A stretch of 64,000 nt of DNA from an uncultured Polaribacter sp. (GTDB taxonomy: Bacteria > Bacteroidota > Bacteroidia > Flavobacteriales > Flavobacteriaceae): assembly GCA_943787375.1 (NCBI GenBank), contig CALSME010000004.1, positions 24,016 through 88,015 of the forward strand, given 5' to 3'. Under the pieces are notes generated by a model. That model was not told the origin of the DNA and made no database searches. It worked only from the letters and a program-made list of their open reading frames with translations. Below are positions 39,789 through 48,021 of the stretch, in pieces; position 1 is the first letter of the stretch, and each line of letters opens with the position of its first letter. The position numbers and the translations under genes were made by a program.

Positions 39789-40493
39789 TTATTTATGAAT
39801 AATAAAAATCGCTGGCTTCTTATGTAAATCTGGAGACTGATGTTTCCAATCTTTTACAGCTAATGTTTTGATGTATTCGGAGGAAAGGGTAATATCTGCT
39901 GCAATACATAAATTGGTTGTTGGTGACAATGCCGCTTTTAAATCTGCAAACATTTTTTCATTCCGATACGGAGTTTCAATAAAAATTTGTGATTGATTTT
40001 TATTGAGAGATAATTTCTCCAACTCTTTAATTGCTTTTTTTCGCGCTCCCTTATCAATTGGTAAATATCCATTAAAAGCAAAGTTTTGCCCATTCATTCC
40101 AGAACTCATCATTGCCATTAATATCGATGAAGGCCCTACTAAGGGAACCACTTGAATTCCTTTTTCGTGTGCCAACTTAACAATCGTTGCACCTGGATCT
40201 GCTACAGCAGGCACTCCCGCTTCCGATAATAAGCCAACATGGGTACCGTTTTTACAAACATCCAAATAGGTGCGTGTTTCCAATTCTTCAGCATACTTAT
40301 CTAACGACATTAGATGTAATGAAGACTGCGATTTTTTTGGAGTAATTTTTTTGATAAATCTTCTCGCAGTTTTTTCATTTTCAACAATAAAAAAATCAAC
40401 TTCTTCAATTACCTTTTTCACAGATAAAGGCATCACTTCTAAAGGTTCTGTATCTCCTAACGTAGTTGGAATTAAATATAATTTACCGATCAT
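39789..40493 (-). CDS. RsmI-like SAM-dependent methyltransferase
   Basis: A 234-residue tetrapyrrole-methylase-fold enzyme related to RsmI, the 16S rRNA C1402 2'-O-methyltransferase. It has KLYLIPTTLGDTEPLEVMPL (against LYVVATPIGNL in RsmI), GLLSEAGVPAVADPGATIVK and VVPLVGPSSILMAMMSSGMN. It lacks the C-terminal extension of true RsmI, so it belongs to the shorter sister family common in Bacteroidetes. ATG 40493 is preferred over 40511, which adds six residues. Both overlap the end of the upstream phosphatase gene, so dnaA, phosphatase and this gene may form a transcript. Confidence 0.85.
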   Translation of the reverse strand: MIGKLYLIPTTLGDTEPLEVMPLSVKKVIEEVDFFIVENEKTARRFIKKITPKKSQSSLHLMSLDKYAEELETRTYLDVCKNGTHVGLLSEAGVPAVADPGATIVKLAHEKGIQVVPLVGPSSILMAMMSSGMNGQNFAFNGYLPIDKGARKKAIKELEKLSLNKNQSQIFIETPYRNEKMFADLKAALSPTTNLCIAADITLSSEYIKTLAVKDWKHQSPDLHKKPAIFIIHK

Positions 40494-40944
40494 TTTGTAA
40501 TTTTTCTGCAATTATTGAACAAGCTTCTTCAAGCATCATATATACTTTTTCAAATCCCTGAGTACCCCCGTAATAAGGGTCTGGAACACTCTGATTTGAA
40601 AGTGGATTGACTTCATTTAAAATTAGTTTCACTTTAGAAATGTGAGAATTATTTTTAGCTAATTTTATAATATTTTGATAATTGCTTTCATCCATTGCGT
40701 AAATAATATCAAAACTATCAAAATCGGTCACCGTAAACTTTCGTGCTTTTTGGTTTTTCAAATTTACGTTGTATTTTGATGCAATGTATATTGAGCGTTT
40801 ATCAGGAGCATTACCAACATGAAATGCAGCAGTTCCAGCAGAATCAACAAAAACAAGGTCTGAATTTACTTTAGATTGCAAAACCCCTTCAGCAATTGGA
40901 GAACGACAAATGTTTCCCAAACAAACCATGAGTATTTTATGCAT
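40483..40944 (-). CDS. Low-molecular-weight protein-tyrosine phosphatase
   Basis: A 153-residue phosphatase. The P-loop CLGNICRSPIAEG (C-x5-R-S) lies at residues 9-16 and the general-acid loop VPDPYYGGTQGF near 120, both complete. In bacteria such enzymes often counter tyrosine kinases controlling exopolysaccharide, but no kinase gene is nearby. It begins 10 bp after dnaA and overlaps the methyltransferase gene by 11 bp. Confidence 0.93.
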   Translation of the reverse strand: MHKILMVCLGNICRSPIAEGVLQSKVNSDLVFVDSAGTAAFHVGNAPDKRSIYIASKYNVNLKNQKARKFTVTDFDSFDIIYAMDESNYQNIIKLAKNNSHISKVKLILNEVNPLSNQSVPDPYYGGTQGFEKVYMMLEEACSIIAEKLQNDR

Positions 40945-40954
40945 AAAAAAGAAT

Positions 40955-42382
40955 TTAGAAAGTCAATTTCTTCGTTAAATCGTCAACGTATTTTTTAAAT
41001 TGCTTATCCGTTTCAGTTAAGTTATCAACGGTTTTACAAGCATGTAAAACAGTCGCATGGTCTCTTTGTCCAATTTGATTCCCAATACTTGCCAATGAAG
41101 TTTTTGTTAATCTTTTTGCAAAAAACATGGCCAATTGTCTTGCTTGAACAATATGACGCTTTCGTGTTTTAGATTGTAATGTAGCAACATCCATATCGAA
41201 ATACTTAGAAACTTCCTTTTGAATGTAATCGATAGAAACTTCTTTCTTGGTGTTTTTCACAAACTTATCGACAATTTGTTTTGCCAATTCGATAGAAAAT
41301 TCGCGTCTATTAAACGAAGCTTGTGCAATCATAGAAATAATCACCCCCTCTAATTCTCGAACATTCGATTTAATATTCTTAGCAATATATTCTACGATCT
41401 CTTCTGGCATTTCAACACCATCTCTAAAAAGTTTATTGTGAAGAATAGAAACTCTAGTTTCGTAATCTGGTGCTTGTAATTCTGCAGACAACCCCCATTT
41501 AAAACGAGATAACAAACGCTGTTCTATGTCTTGCATATCTACAGGTGCTTTGTCTGAAGTTAAAATTACTTGCTTTCCATTTTGATGTAAGTGGTTAAAT
41601 ATGTGGAAGAAAACATCTTGTGTTCCTGCCTTACCCGATAAAAACTGAACGTCATCAATCAATAAAACATCAATCATTTGATAAAAATGAATAAAATCAT
41701 TTCTAGTATTCGATTTTACAGAGTCTATAAATTGTTGTGTAAATTTTTCTGAAGAAATATACAAAACGGTTTTGTCTGGATACTTGTCTTTGATGTCTAC
41801 ACCAATAGCATGTGCTAAATGTGTTTTTCCTAAACCAACACCTCCATAAATTAACAATGGGTTGAAGGAAGTTCCACCTGGTTTATTGGCAACCGCCATA
41901 CCTGCAGAACGAGCCAATCTATTAGAATCTCCTTCAACAAAATTATTAAAATTGTAATTCGGATTTAATTGAGATTCTATTTTTACTTTTTGTAGTCCTG
42001 GAATTATAAATGGATTCCTCAATTCTCTTTTACTAGCATCCAAAGGCATTGTTACCTTTTGTGGTTTTAAAGGGTCTCTATTAGAACTTGGAATTTTCAC
42101 TATTTGGGGCCTATTACTACTATACGTATTTTCCATACGAACGTCATAAACCAACTTTGCATCATTCCCTAATTGACGCACTAAAGCAACTCTTAATAAT
42201 TTAATATAATGTTCCTCTAACCATTCATAAAAAAACTTACTAGGCACCTGAATCGTTAACGCTTCTCCGGATAATTTTACTGGTTTGATGGGCTCAAACC
42301 AAGTTTTGTATGCTTGTGGCTTTATATTGTCTTTTATAAAAGACAAACACTCAGTCCAAACGGAATCGGCAGTTAATGTCAT
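40955..42382 (-). CDS. dnaA: Chromosomal replication initiator protein DnaA
   Basis: Binds DnaA boxes and opens the origin. It has 475 residues: domain I (SVWTECLSFIKDNIKPQAYK, then TWFEPIKP), a linker, AAA+ domain III with Walker A LIYGGVGLGKTHLAHAIG and Walker B VLLIDDVQFLSGK, and domain IV with the box-binding IGQRDHATVLHACKTV. All are intact. Unlike in many phyla, rpmH, dnaN and recF are not adjacent, and the 168-bp upstream gap has no TTATCCACA cluster, so the origin is probably elsewhere. Confidence 0.97.
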   Translation of the reverse strand: MTLTADSVWTECLSFIKDNIKPQAYKTWFEPIKPVKLSGEALTIQVPSKFFYEWLEEHYIKLLRVALVRQLGNDAKLVYDVRMENTYSSNRPQIVKIPSSNRDPLKPQKVTMPLDASKRELRNPFIIPGLQKVKIESQLNPNYNFNNFVEGDSNRLARSAGMAVANKPGGTSFNPLLIYGGVGLGKTHLAHAIGVDIKDKYPDKTVLYISSEKFTQQFIDSVKSNTRNDFIHFYQMIDVLLIDDVQFLSGKAGTQDVFFHIFNHLHQNGKQVILTSDKAPVDMQDIEQRLLSRFKWGLSAELQAPDYETRVSILHNKLFRDGVEMPEEIVEYIAKNIKSNVRELEGVIISMIAQASFNRREFSIELAKQIVDKFVKNTKKEVSIDYIQKEVSKYFDMDVATLQSKTRKRHIVQARQLAMFFAKRLTKTSLASIGNQIGQRDHATVLHACKTVDNLTETDKQFKKYVDDLTKKLTF

Positions 42383-42550
42383 TTAGGGTAATTTGTATTA
42401 TAAGTTAATGGTTGTTTAATGCGGAATTTTATTGCTCTCCCATAAGCACTACAAAAGTGTGAATAAAATTCAGTATAAAAAAATCTATTTGCTATTGATT
42501 ATTAACTTTTTTTTACGTACACTCCATGGCATAATTTAAATTTCATTTTT

Positions 42551-42979
42551 TTGAAAAAAAATACCACAAAAATTAGAGTTCGCTACGCTGAAACCGATCA
42601 GATGGGCGTTGTATATCATGGAAATTACGCACAGTTTTTTGAAATTGGCAGAACTGAATGGCTTAGAAACATGGGAGTTACGTATAAAAAAATGGAAACC
42701 ACAGGCATTATGCTACCCGTTATTTCTTTGCAATGCAACTTCATTAAATCGGCGCTCTATGATGATGTTTTAACAATTGATACCTTACTCAAAAAAAAAC
42801 CAACAGTTAAAATTGAATTTGATTATGAAATAAAAAATCAAAACAACGATTTAATATGTACAGGAAGCTCCGTTTTAGCATTTATGAATATGGAAACTAT
42901 GAAACCTACACGATGCCCAAAATACCTACTGGATCTGATCGATTTTAAAAGTGAGCTAAATATTATTCCTCCTTTGTAA
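42551..42979 (+). CDS. Acyl-CoA thioesterase, YbgC/FadM (hotdog) family
   Basis: A 142-residue hotdog-fold thioesterase. It opens with KIRVRYAETDQMGVVYHGNY, where the Asp of the D-x-M-G-V-V-x-H-x-N-Y motif is catalytic in 4-hydroxybenzoyl-CoA thioesterases, then FFEIGRTEWLRNMG. The start must be TTG at 42551, because the nearest upstream ATG (GCATAA context) is followed at once by a stop. Its 3' end overlaps the convergent YigZ gene by 17 bp. Confidence 0.88.
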   Translation: MKKNTTKIRVRYAETDQMGVVYHGNYAQFFEIGRTEWLRNMGVTYKKMETTGIMLPVISLQCNFIKSALYDDVLTIDTLLKKKPTVKIEFDYEIKNQNNDLICTGSSVLAFMNMETMKPTRCPKYLLDLIDFKSELNIIPPL

Positions 42980-43571
42980 TTAGAACTTTGTGCAAGGCTT
43001 CAAAAATTTGAAAAATACGATCTGCGTCACTTTTTCTAACTGAAATTATATAGGTGCAATCCATTTCTAATTTCTGATGAACGATTTCAATTTGTTTCTC
43101 CTTGATGATTCTCATCACAGGATTCATTAATTTATACTTAAAAGTCAACTTAAACTGAACATTAATTGTTTTTTCGATAATTTCGGAAGCAGTTAATGCC
43201 AATTGTGCCGATTTTTTATAGGCTGAAATCAAACCTCCAACGCCCAATTTGGTACCTCCAAAATAACGCACAGAAACAATAAGAGTATTGGTAACTTCAA
43301 AAGATTGAATTTGCCCATAAATTGGCAACCCTGCAGAATTATTTGGCTCTCCATCATCATTTGCTCTGTATTGGGTGTGTTCCACTCCTATTTGATAGGC
43401 GTAGCAGAAATGGCGTGCTGAATGATGTTTCTTTTTCAATACTTCAAGACAATCTTTTACATCATTTTCAGATAAAACAGGAAAAGCATACCCAAAAAAC
43501 TTACTCCCCTTTTCTTTAAAAAGAGTTTCCTCGGAAGCGATATCAATTGTTTTATAGGTGTCCTCTTTCAT
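42963..43571 (-). CDS. YigZ/IMPACT family protein
   Basis: A 202-residue member of the YigZ/IMPACT family (UPF0029), with the N-terminal signature ANDDGEPNNSAGLPIYGQIQ, then RYFGGTKLGVGGLISAY, and a C-terminal RRM-like DUF1949-type half (KYKLMNPVMRIIKEKQIEIV). The role in bacteria is uncertain, and eukaryotic IMPACT regulates Gcn2. It is the last gene of a five-gene minus-strand run and touches the EamA gene. Confidence 0.9.
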   Translation of the reverse strand: MKEDTYKTIDIASEETLFKEKGSKFFGYAFPVLSENDVKDCLEVLKKKHHSARHFCYAYQIGVEHTQYRANDDGEPNNSAGLPIYGQIQSFEVTNTLIVSVRYFGGTKLGVGGLISAYKKSAQLALTASEIIEKTINVQFKLTFKYKLMNPVMRIIKEKQIEIVHQKLEMDCTYIISVRKSDADRIFQIFEALHKVLITKEE

Positions 43572-44432
43572 TTACGCAATGGTAACTAGTATAATTCCTA
43601 AAACGGCTAAAACCAAGCCTATTTTGTTTTTCAAACTAAATGTTTCTTTAAAAATAAGCAATCCAACAAAAGTAGATAAAATTACAATTCCAACATTATT
43701 GACAGTAAACAATACAGAACTTTCAAAATCTTCATTCTGTAAAGCTTTTATTAAAAATATGATGGAAAAATAGTTTGGAACTCCTAAAACAAAACCTGCA
43801 ATGATATTTTTAACCCCAAAAGACGATTTCTTTCTGATTTGTTGAATGAATAAAATTGTGGCTGCAAAAACTGCTGCAATCCCAAACAAGCTTCCAGAAA
43901 ACAAAGACACATCTTCTTTAGGGACAAAATTTACCTCAACATACTTGAGCGTCGTATCAATAATCCCCGATCCAAAAAACAATAAAACAGGGAATAGCAT
44001 TCCACCAGATTTTGTATTTTTTTCATCTTTAACAGACGCCAAATAAACAGCAATTAAAGCAATTAAAATTCCAATCACTTTTAAGAAAGTAATCGACTCA
44101 TTATATAAAAAAGTACCAAACATCACAGGAACTACCACTGACATTTTACCTGCCACAGAAGCAACTGAAACACCATTTCGTTGCGCTGTTGTGGCCATGA
44201 CAAAAAAGATAGAAACAAACAAAGCGCCTAAAAAGAGAGCCCCAAAGAACCAGGATTGCTGAGGCAATTCTGTAAGAGAAACCGTTCCTTCTGCCAGTCC
44301 AATTCCCATAGCAAAGGCTACAATGTAGTTCACAAAAATTGCTTTTAAAGTATCTATTTTATAGATTCCAAAATATTTAAAAATAACAAATAAGCCTGTA
44401 GAAAAAAGGATACTCAATAATAGGTAGATCAA
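43572..44432 (-). CDS. EamA/DMT family membrane transporter
   Basis: A drug/metabolite-type permease with about ten hydrophobic segments (IYLLLSILFSTGLFVIFKYF at the start, NKIGLVLAVLGIILVTI at the end). The best start is TTG at 44432, overlapping the HAD stop codon as TTGA. It gives 286 residues beginning at the first membrane helix. An ATG at 44495 would add 21 polar residues read through the HAD gene. The substrate is unknown. Confidence 0.83.
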   Translation of the reverse strand: MIYLLLSILFSTGLFVIFKYFGIYKIDTLKAIFVNYIVAFAMGIGLAEGTVSLTELPQQSWFFGALFLGALFVSIFFVMATTAQRNGVSVASVAGKMSVVVPVMFGTFLYNESITFLKVIGILIALIAVYLASVKDEKNTKSGGMLFPVLLFFGSGIIDTTLKYVEVNFVPKEDVSLFSGSLFGIAAVFAATILFIQQIRKKSSFGVKNIIAGFVLGVPNYFSIIFLIKALQNEDFESSVLFTVNNVGIVILSTFVGLLIFKETFSLKNKIGLVLAVLGIILVTIA

Positions 44433-45040
44433 TTTGAAAATTGTTTTTGGTTGAATAAATGAATAATGTCGTCTTGCCCAGGAATTAAGTTCCAAGTTTG
44501 TATTCCTAGTAACTTTGCTGCGTCTGTATTTTCCTTTGTATCATCTATAAAAAGTGTTTCTAGAGGCACTAAAGAATGCTCCTTTAAAATATATTCGTAG
44601 ATAATTGCATTGGGTTTTCTCATTTTCATTTCATGGGATAGGTAAAAATATCCAAAACAATTTTTAAAGGTATTGTAGAGGTGCATTCCCCAGTTTTCTT
44701 GAATCCAAGAAATATGTAACTCATTGGTATTGCTTAATAAAAATAAGTTGTAGTTTGCATTTTTTGCCAACTCTTGAATGAACTTTAATCGATGCGCTGG
44801 AAAATCTAATAAAATAGCATTCCAAGCTGTTATTAATTTTTCAGATGGAATTTGAAACTTCGTTTCAAAAAAATCAATAAAACCTGTTGTAGACAACAAG
44901 CCCATTTCGTACTGTTTACAAATCATTAATGTTTCTTCAGAAATCTCAGTAATCCCTAATTGAGCAAGTGCCTTCGCCGTTGCTTCTTTATCTAAATTGA
45001 TAAAAATATCGCCAAAATCGAAAATGATATTTTTAATCAT
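44429..45040 (-). CDS. HAD superfamily hydrolase (haloacid dehalogenase-like phosphatase)
   Basis: A 203-residue HAD phosphatase. Motif I is IIFDFGDIFINLDK, with a Gly in place of the second Asp, as in the YihX-like group. Motif II is LFLLSNTNELH, and the motif IV region is LFIDDTKENTDAAKLLGI. Small phosphate esters are likely substrates. RibD lies immediately upstream (8-bp overlap), so one candidate is the unassigned phosphatase step of riboflavin synthesis, but this is only inferred from position. Confidence 0.88.
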   Translation of the reverse strand: MIKNIIFDFGDIFINLDKEATAKALAQLGITEISEETLMICKQYEMGLLSTTGFIDFFETKFQIPSEKLITAWNAILLDFPAHRLKFIQELAKNANYNLFLLSNTNELHISWIQENWGMHLYNTFKNCFGYFYLSHEMKMRKPNAIIYEYILKEHSLVPLETLFIDDTKENTDAAKLLGIQTWNLIPGQDDIIHLFNQKQFSN

Positions 45041-46076
45041 TCATGTATATTTTTAAGAAGTCAGTATCTATATGAGTAGCTGTCATTCTTTTTGAAACTA
45101 AACGAGGCGCTTTTACACCCTGGTTAAAACAAACATCTCCTACATAAACGTGCGCTTCATCCCAAATTCTGGCATCAATAAACGTCTGTAAAGTTTGAGC
45201 CCCCCCTTCAACAATGACCGATTGGATTTTATGTTTATGAAGTACATCGCAAATCTGAGAGGCGATATTTTTAGAAAAATCAATCAATTCAAAATGTATT
45301 TCTGGACTGCAATCAAAAGGATACTTTTGTTTTTCAGTAAACACAATCGTTTGGGCGCTTCCATCCAAAACAGCAGCCGTTGCGGAAATTCTTGCTTTTC
45401 GATCCAGTACAATTCGAACTGGATTAGTACCCGACCAACTTCGTAAATTTAATTTCGGATTGTCATCAATAACCGTATTAGTGCCTACCAAAATTGCATG
45501 CTCTTTACTTCGCAGCTTATGGACCGTTTGTTGTGAAAATGGATTCGAAATCCAAACAGGTTTTTGGGCTGGTCTAGATAGCGGTGCTACAAAACCATCT
45601 TTCGTTTCCGCCCATTTCAAAATCACATACGGTCTCTTTTTATTTTGAACTGTAAAAAACCTTTTGTGATGTGCTTTACACGCAGCTTCTAACACCCCAA
45701 CTACAACATTGATTCCCGCTGCTTCAAGATGAGCGATCCCTTTACCCGCAACAAGTATATTTGAATCTACACATCCAATGACGACCTTTTTAAGCTGGTG
45801 TTTTACAATCAAATCGGAACAAGGCGGTGTTTTACCAAAATGCGCACAAGGCTCCAAAGTAACATAGAGCGTCGCTTGTTTTAACATGGCTTTGTTCGCC
45901 ACGGCATTGATTGCATTTACTTCAGCATGATTGCCGCCATGGGGAGATGTAAAACCTTCTCCAATGATTTTTTTGTTGAGCACAATAACTGCACCTACAG
46001 ACGGATTTGGACGTGTATTTCCAATTCCATTTTTAGCAATTTGCAAGCAGCGGTGTATGTAAAATTCGTAACTCAA
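45033..46076 (-). CDS. ribD: Bifunctional riboflavin biosynthesis deaminase/reductase RibD
   Basis: Deaminates and then reduces the pyrimidine intermediate of riboflavin synthesis. The 347 residues begin with the zinc deaminase domain (GNHAEVNAI and TLEPCAHFGKTPPCSDLI, the HAE and PCxxxGxxPPC motifs). The reductase domain runs from about 145 (RPYVILKWAETKDGFVAPLS; AILVGTNTVIDDNPKLNLR; VIVEGGAQTLQTFID). Both are complete. No FMN riboswitch lies upstream, since the LEA gene is only 6 bp away. Confidence 0.96.
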   Translation of the reverse strand: MSYEFYIHRCLQIAKNGIGNTRPNPSVGAVIVLNKKIIGEGFTSPHGGNHAEVNAINAVANKAMLKQATLYVTLEPCAHFGKTPPCSDLIVKHQLKKVVIGCVDSNILVAGKGIAHLEAAGINVVVGVLEAACKAHHKRFFTVQNKKRPYVILKWAETKDGFVAPLSRPAQKPVWISNPFSQQTVHKLRSKEHAILVGTNTVIDDNPKLNLRSWSGTNPVRIVLDRKARISATAAVLDGSAQTIVFTEKQKYPFDCSPEIHFELIDFSKNIASQICDVLHKHKIQSVIVEGGAQTLQTFIDARIWDEAHVYVGDVCFNQGVKAPRLVSKRMTATHIDTDFLKIYMND

Positions 46077-46082
46077 TAAAAT

Positions 46083-46541
46083 TTAAAGTTTAATTTCTTG
46101 TACTTTATCAATAGAATAAGTGTTAGAAAACCCAAATACTTTGTATTTTAAATTCCCTTTGAACCTTAATTTAATCGATTTATTTAAAAAAGAATTGATC
46201 AACCCTCCAAGAATACCATTCTTATTATTTTGAAAAACTTTTTTAGTTGGAATCACTGCCATTAATGGAACTGAAAAGGAAGCTCTCGCTGGTACTTTAA
46301 ATTCATCTACATAAACGGATGCAATAGATGCACCCTTTACAATTATTTGAATTTTATCACTAGAAATAGTTCCGCCAACCCCATTTGGGTTCTCAAAAAA
46401 TGCAGCTGCTTTTAATCGAATTGTGTCCATAGTTACCGATACAATCTTCACATCATCTACTTTGATAAAAATGGGTTTTTTCTTGACTGCACAACTGCTC
46501 ATCAACAAAAATAAAAGAAAAAAATATAGTCGATTTTTCAT
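46083..46541 (-). CDS. LEA type 2 (WHy-like) family lipoprotein
   Basis: A 152-residue lipoprotein (signal MKNRLYFFLLFLLMSSCAVK). The mature part resembles the LEA14/WHy beta-sandwich: AAAFFENPNGVGGTISSDKI, with the N-P-N motif, then VYVDEFKVPARASFSVPLMA. Such proteins are linked with desiccation or stress tolerance and envelope functions, but the bacterial role is not settled. It is the first gene of the run leading to ribD. Confidence 0.82.
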   Translation of the reverse strand: MKNRLYFFLLFLLMSSCAVKKKPIFIKVDDVKIVSVTMDTIRLKAAAFFENPNGVGGTISSDKIQIIVKGASIASVYVDEFKVPARASFSVPLMAVIPTKKVFQNNKNGILGGLINSFLNKSIKLRFKGNLKYKVFGFSNTYSIDKVQEIKL

Positions 46542-46593
46542 GAAAATTATTTAAAAAAATTGATACCTTGCTATTGCAAAAATAAGGGAATAA

Positions 46594-47085
46594 ATGACAA
46601 CAGAAGATTTTATCATTAGAGAAATTCAAGCCAAAGACAATGCGCAGGTTGCAAAGCTAATCCGTGGTGTTTTAATTGAGTTGGGTGTTCCGAAAGTAGG
46701 GACTGCTTATGAAGATAAAGCTACAGATAAAATGTTTGAACATTTTCAAAAAAAAACGTCCGAATACTATGTACTTGAGTACAAAAACAAAATTGTTGGC
46801 GGTGTTGGAATTGCAAAATTAGATAATTTTGAAGGCAATATTTGCGAACTTCAGAAAATGTACTTTGCCCCTATAGCAAGAGGAAAAGGACTGGGATCAA
46901 AATTGATAGAAAAGTGCCTTGAGAAAGCAAAGGCTCTAAATTTTGAAAGTTGTTACTTGGAAACAATGCCTTACATGGATGCTGCAAAAGCTCTGTATCA
47001 AAAAAACGGGTTTAAAAACCTTGACAAACCGATGGGGAATACGGGGCATTATTCATGTAATGTTTGGATGTTAAAAAAATTATGA
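46594..47085 (+). CDS. GNAT family N-acetyltransferase
   Basis: A 163-residue acetyltransferase: FIIREIQAKDNAQVAKLIRG at the start, ICELQKMYFAPIARGKGLGS (acetyl-CoA loop ARGKGLG), then SCYLETMPYMDAAKALYQKN and GHYSCNVWMLKKL at the C-terminus. The substrate is unknown. Its stop codon overlaps the prmC start codon (ATGA), so the two are translated together. Confidence 0.9.
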   Translation: MTTEDFIIREIQAKDNAQVAKLIRGVLIELGVPKVGTAYEDKATDKMFEHFQKKTSEYYVLEYKNKIVGGVGIAKLDNFEGNICELQKMYFAPIARGKGLGSKLIEKCLEKAKALNFESCYLETMPYMDAAKALYQKNGFKNLDKPMGNTGHYSCNVWMLKKL

Positions 47086-47948
47086 TTTTAAAAGAATATA
47101 AAACCTACTTTACAGAAGTATTGGCTAATCTATACCCACAAACAGAAATTGACACGTTCTTTTTTTACTTGATGGAAGCCTACTTAGATTTCCAACGAAT
47201 TGATCTTGTCTTAAAAGCTGATTTTGAACTCTCAACCGAAGTAGATATGCAATTTAAAAAGGCTTTAGAGGCCCTTAAAAAAGAAATTCCCATTCAATAT
47301 ATTTTAGGGGAAACTGAATTTTATGGCCTTCCCTTTATTGTAAATAGACACACCTTAATACCAAGACCAGAAACAGAATCATTGGTAGCGTGGATTTTAG
47401 AAACAGCAGACACTACAGCCCCTTTACAAATTATTGATATTGGTACAGGAACTGGCTGTATTCCCATTACATTAGCAAAACACCTGCCCAAAGCAAACCT
47501 CTTTGGGATAGACGTTTCTAAAGAAGCTTTAAGAATTGCAAAACAAAATACCACACTAAACAAAGTAAAAATTCACTTTACTGAAAAAAACATTTTAGAA
47601 ACCACAGTACTTCCTCAAAAATTTGATGTTATTGTCTCGAATCCACCCTACGTGAGAGCACTGGAAAAAGTGGATATTAAAAAAAATGTTTTAGAAAATG
47701 AACCGCATTTAGCGTTGTTTGTAGAAGATGACAACCCGTTGCTTTTTTATGATAAAATAGCTGACATAGCTAAAGAACACCTTACTATAAATGGATTGCT
47801 TTTTTTTGAAATCAATCAATATCTAGGAACTGAAACCGTTGAAATGCTGCATAAAAAAGGGTTTAAAAACATCAAACTGAGGAAAGATCTATTCGGAAAG
47901 GATCGAATGATACAATGTTCTTTTTTTGAATCAGAATCAAAAGATTAG
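47082..47948 (+). CDS. prmC: Peptide chain release factor N5-glutamine methyltransferase
   Basis: Methylates the GGQ glutamine of release factors RF1 and RF2. From ATG 47082 it has 288 residues. It has an N-terminal helical domain, then the PrmC landmark GETEFYGLPFIVNRHTLIPR (PRPETE follows), SAM motif IIDIGTGTGCIPITLAK and the catalytic VSNPPYV. The upstream ATG at 47064 lies inside the acetyltransferase gene, and the ATGA overlap at 47082 fits better. Confidence 0.95.
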   Translation: MILKEYKTYFTEVLANLYPQTEIDTFFFYLMEAYLDFQRIDLVLKADFELSTEVDMQFKKALEALKKEIPIQYILGETEFYGLPFIVNRHTLIPRPETESLVAWILETADTTAPLQIIDIGTGTGCIPITLAKHLPKANLFGIDVSKEALRIAKQNTTLNKVKIHFTEKNILETTVLPQKFDVIVSNPPYVRALEKVDIKKNVLENEPHLALFVEDDNPLLFYDKIADIAKEHLTINGLLFFEINQYLGTETVEMLHKKGFKNIKLRKDLFGKDRMIQCSFFESESKD

Positions 47949-48009
47949 CCGCTAAGAATCACTTGAAAAAACGATTAAATATATTCAATTTTAAATCTTT
48001 TTATTTCCA

Positions 48010-48017
48010 TACTTTTG
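48010..48017 (+). promoter_or_regulatory. -7 box of the FAD oxidoreductase gene
   Basis: TACTTTTG, an exact TAnnTTTG match, ends 4 nt before the ATG at 48022. A nearly leaderless message is expected. Confidence 0.55.
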
Positions 48018-48021
48018 CAAA

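Noticed and set aside
42383..42550. Possible replication origin upstream of dnaA
   Set aside because: No cluster of TTATCCACA-like boxes and no AT-rich repeats of the usual type. One TTATCCACA-like 9-mer near 445 lies inside the DUF2200 coding region and is isolated.
45033..46541. FMN riboswitch controlling ribD
   Set aside because: ribD starts 6 bp after the LEA gene, leaving no room, and nothing resembling the FMN aptamer is visible upstream of the LEA gene.
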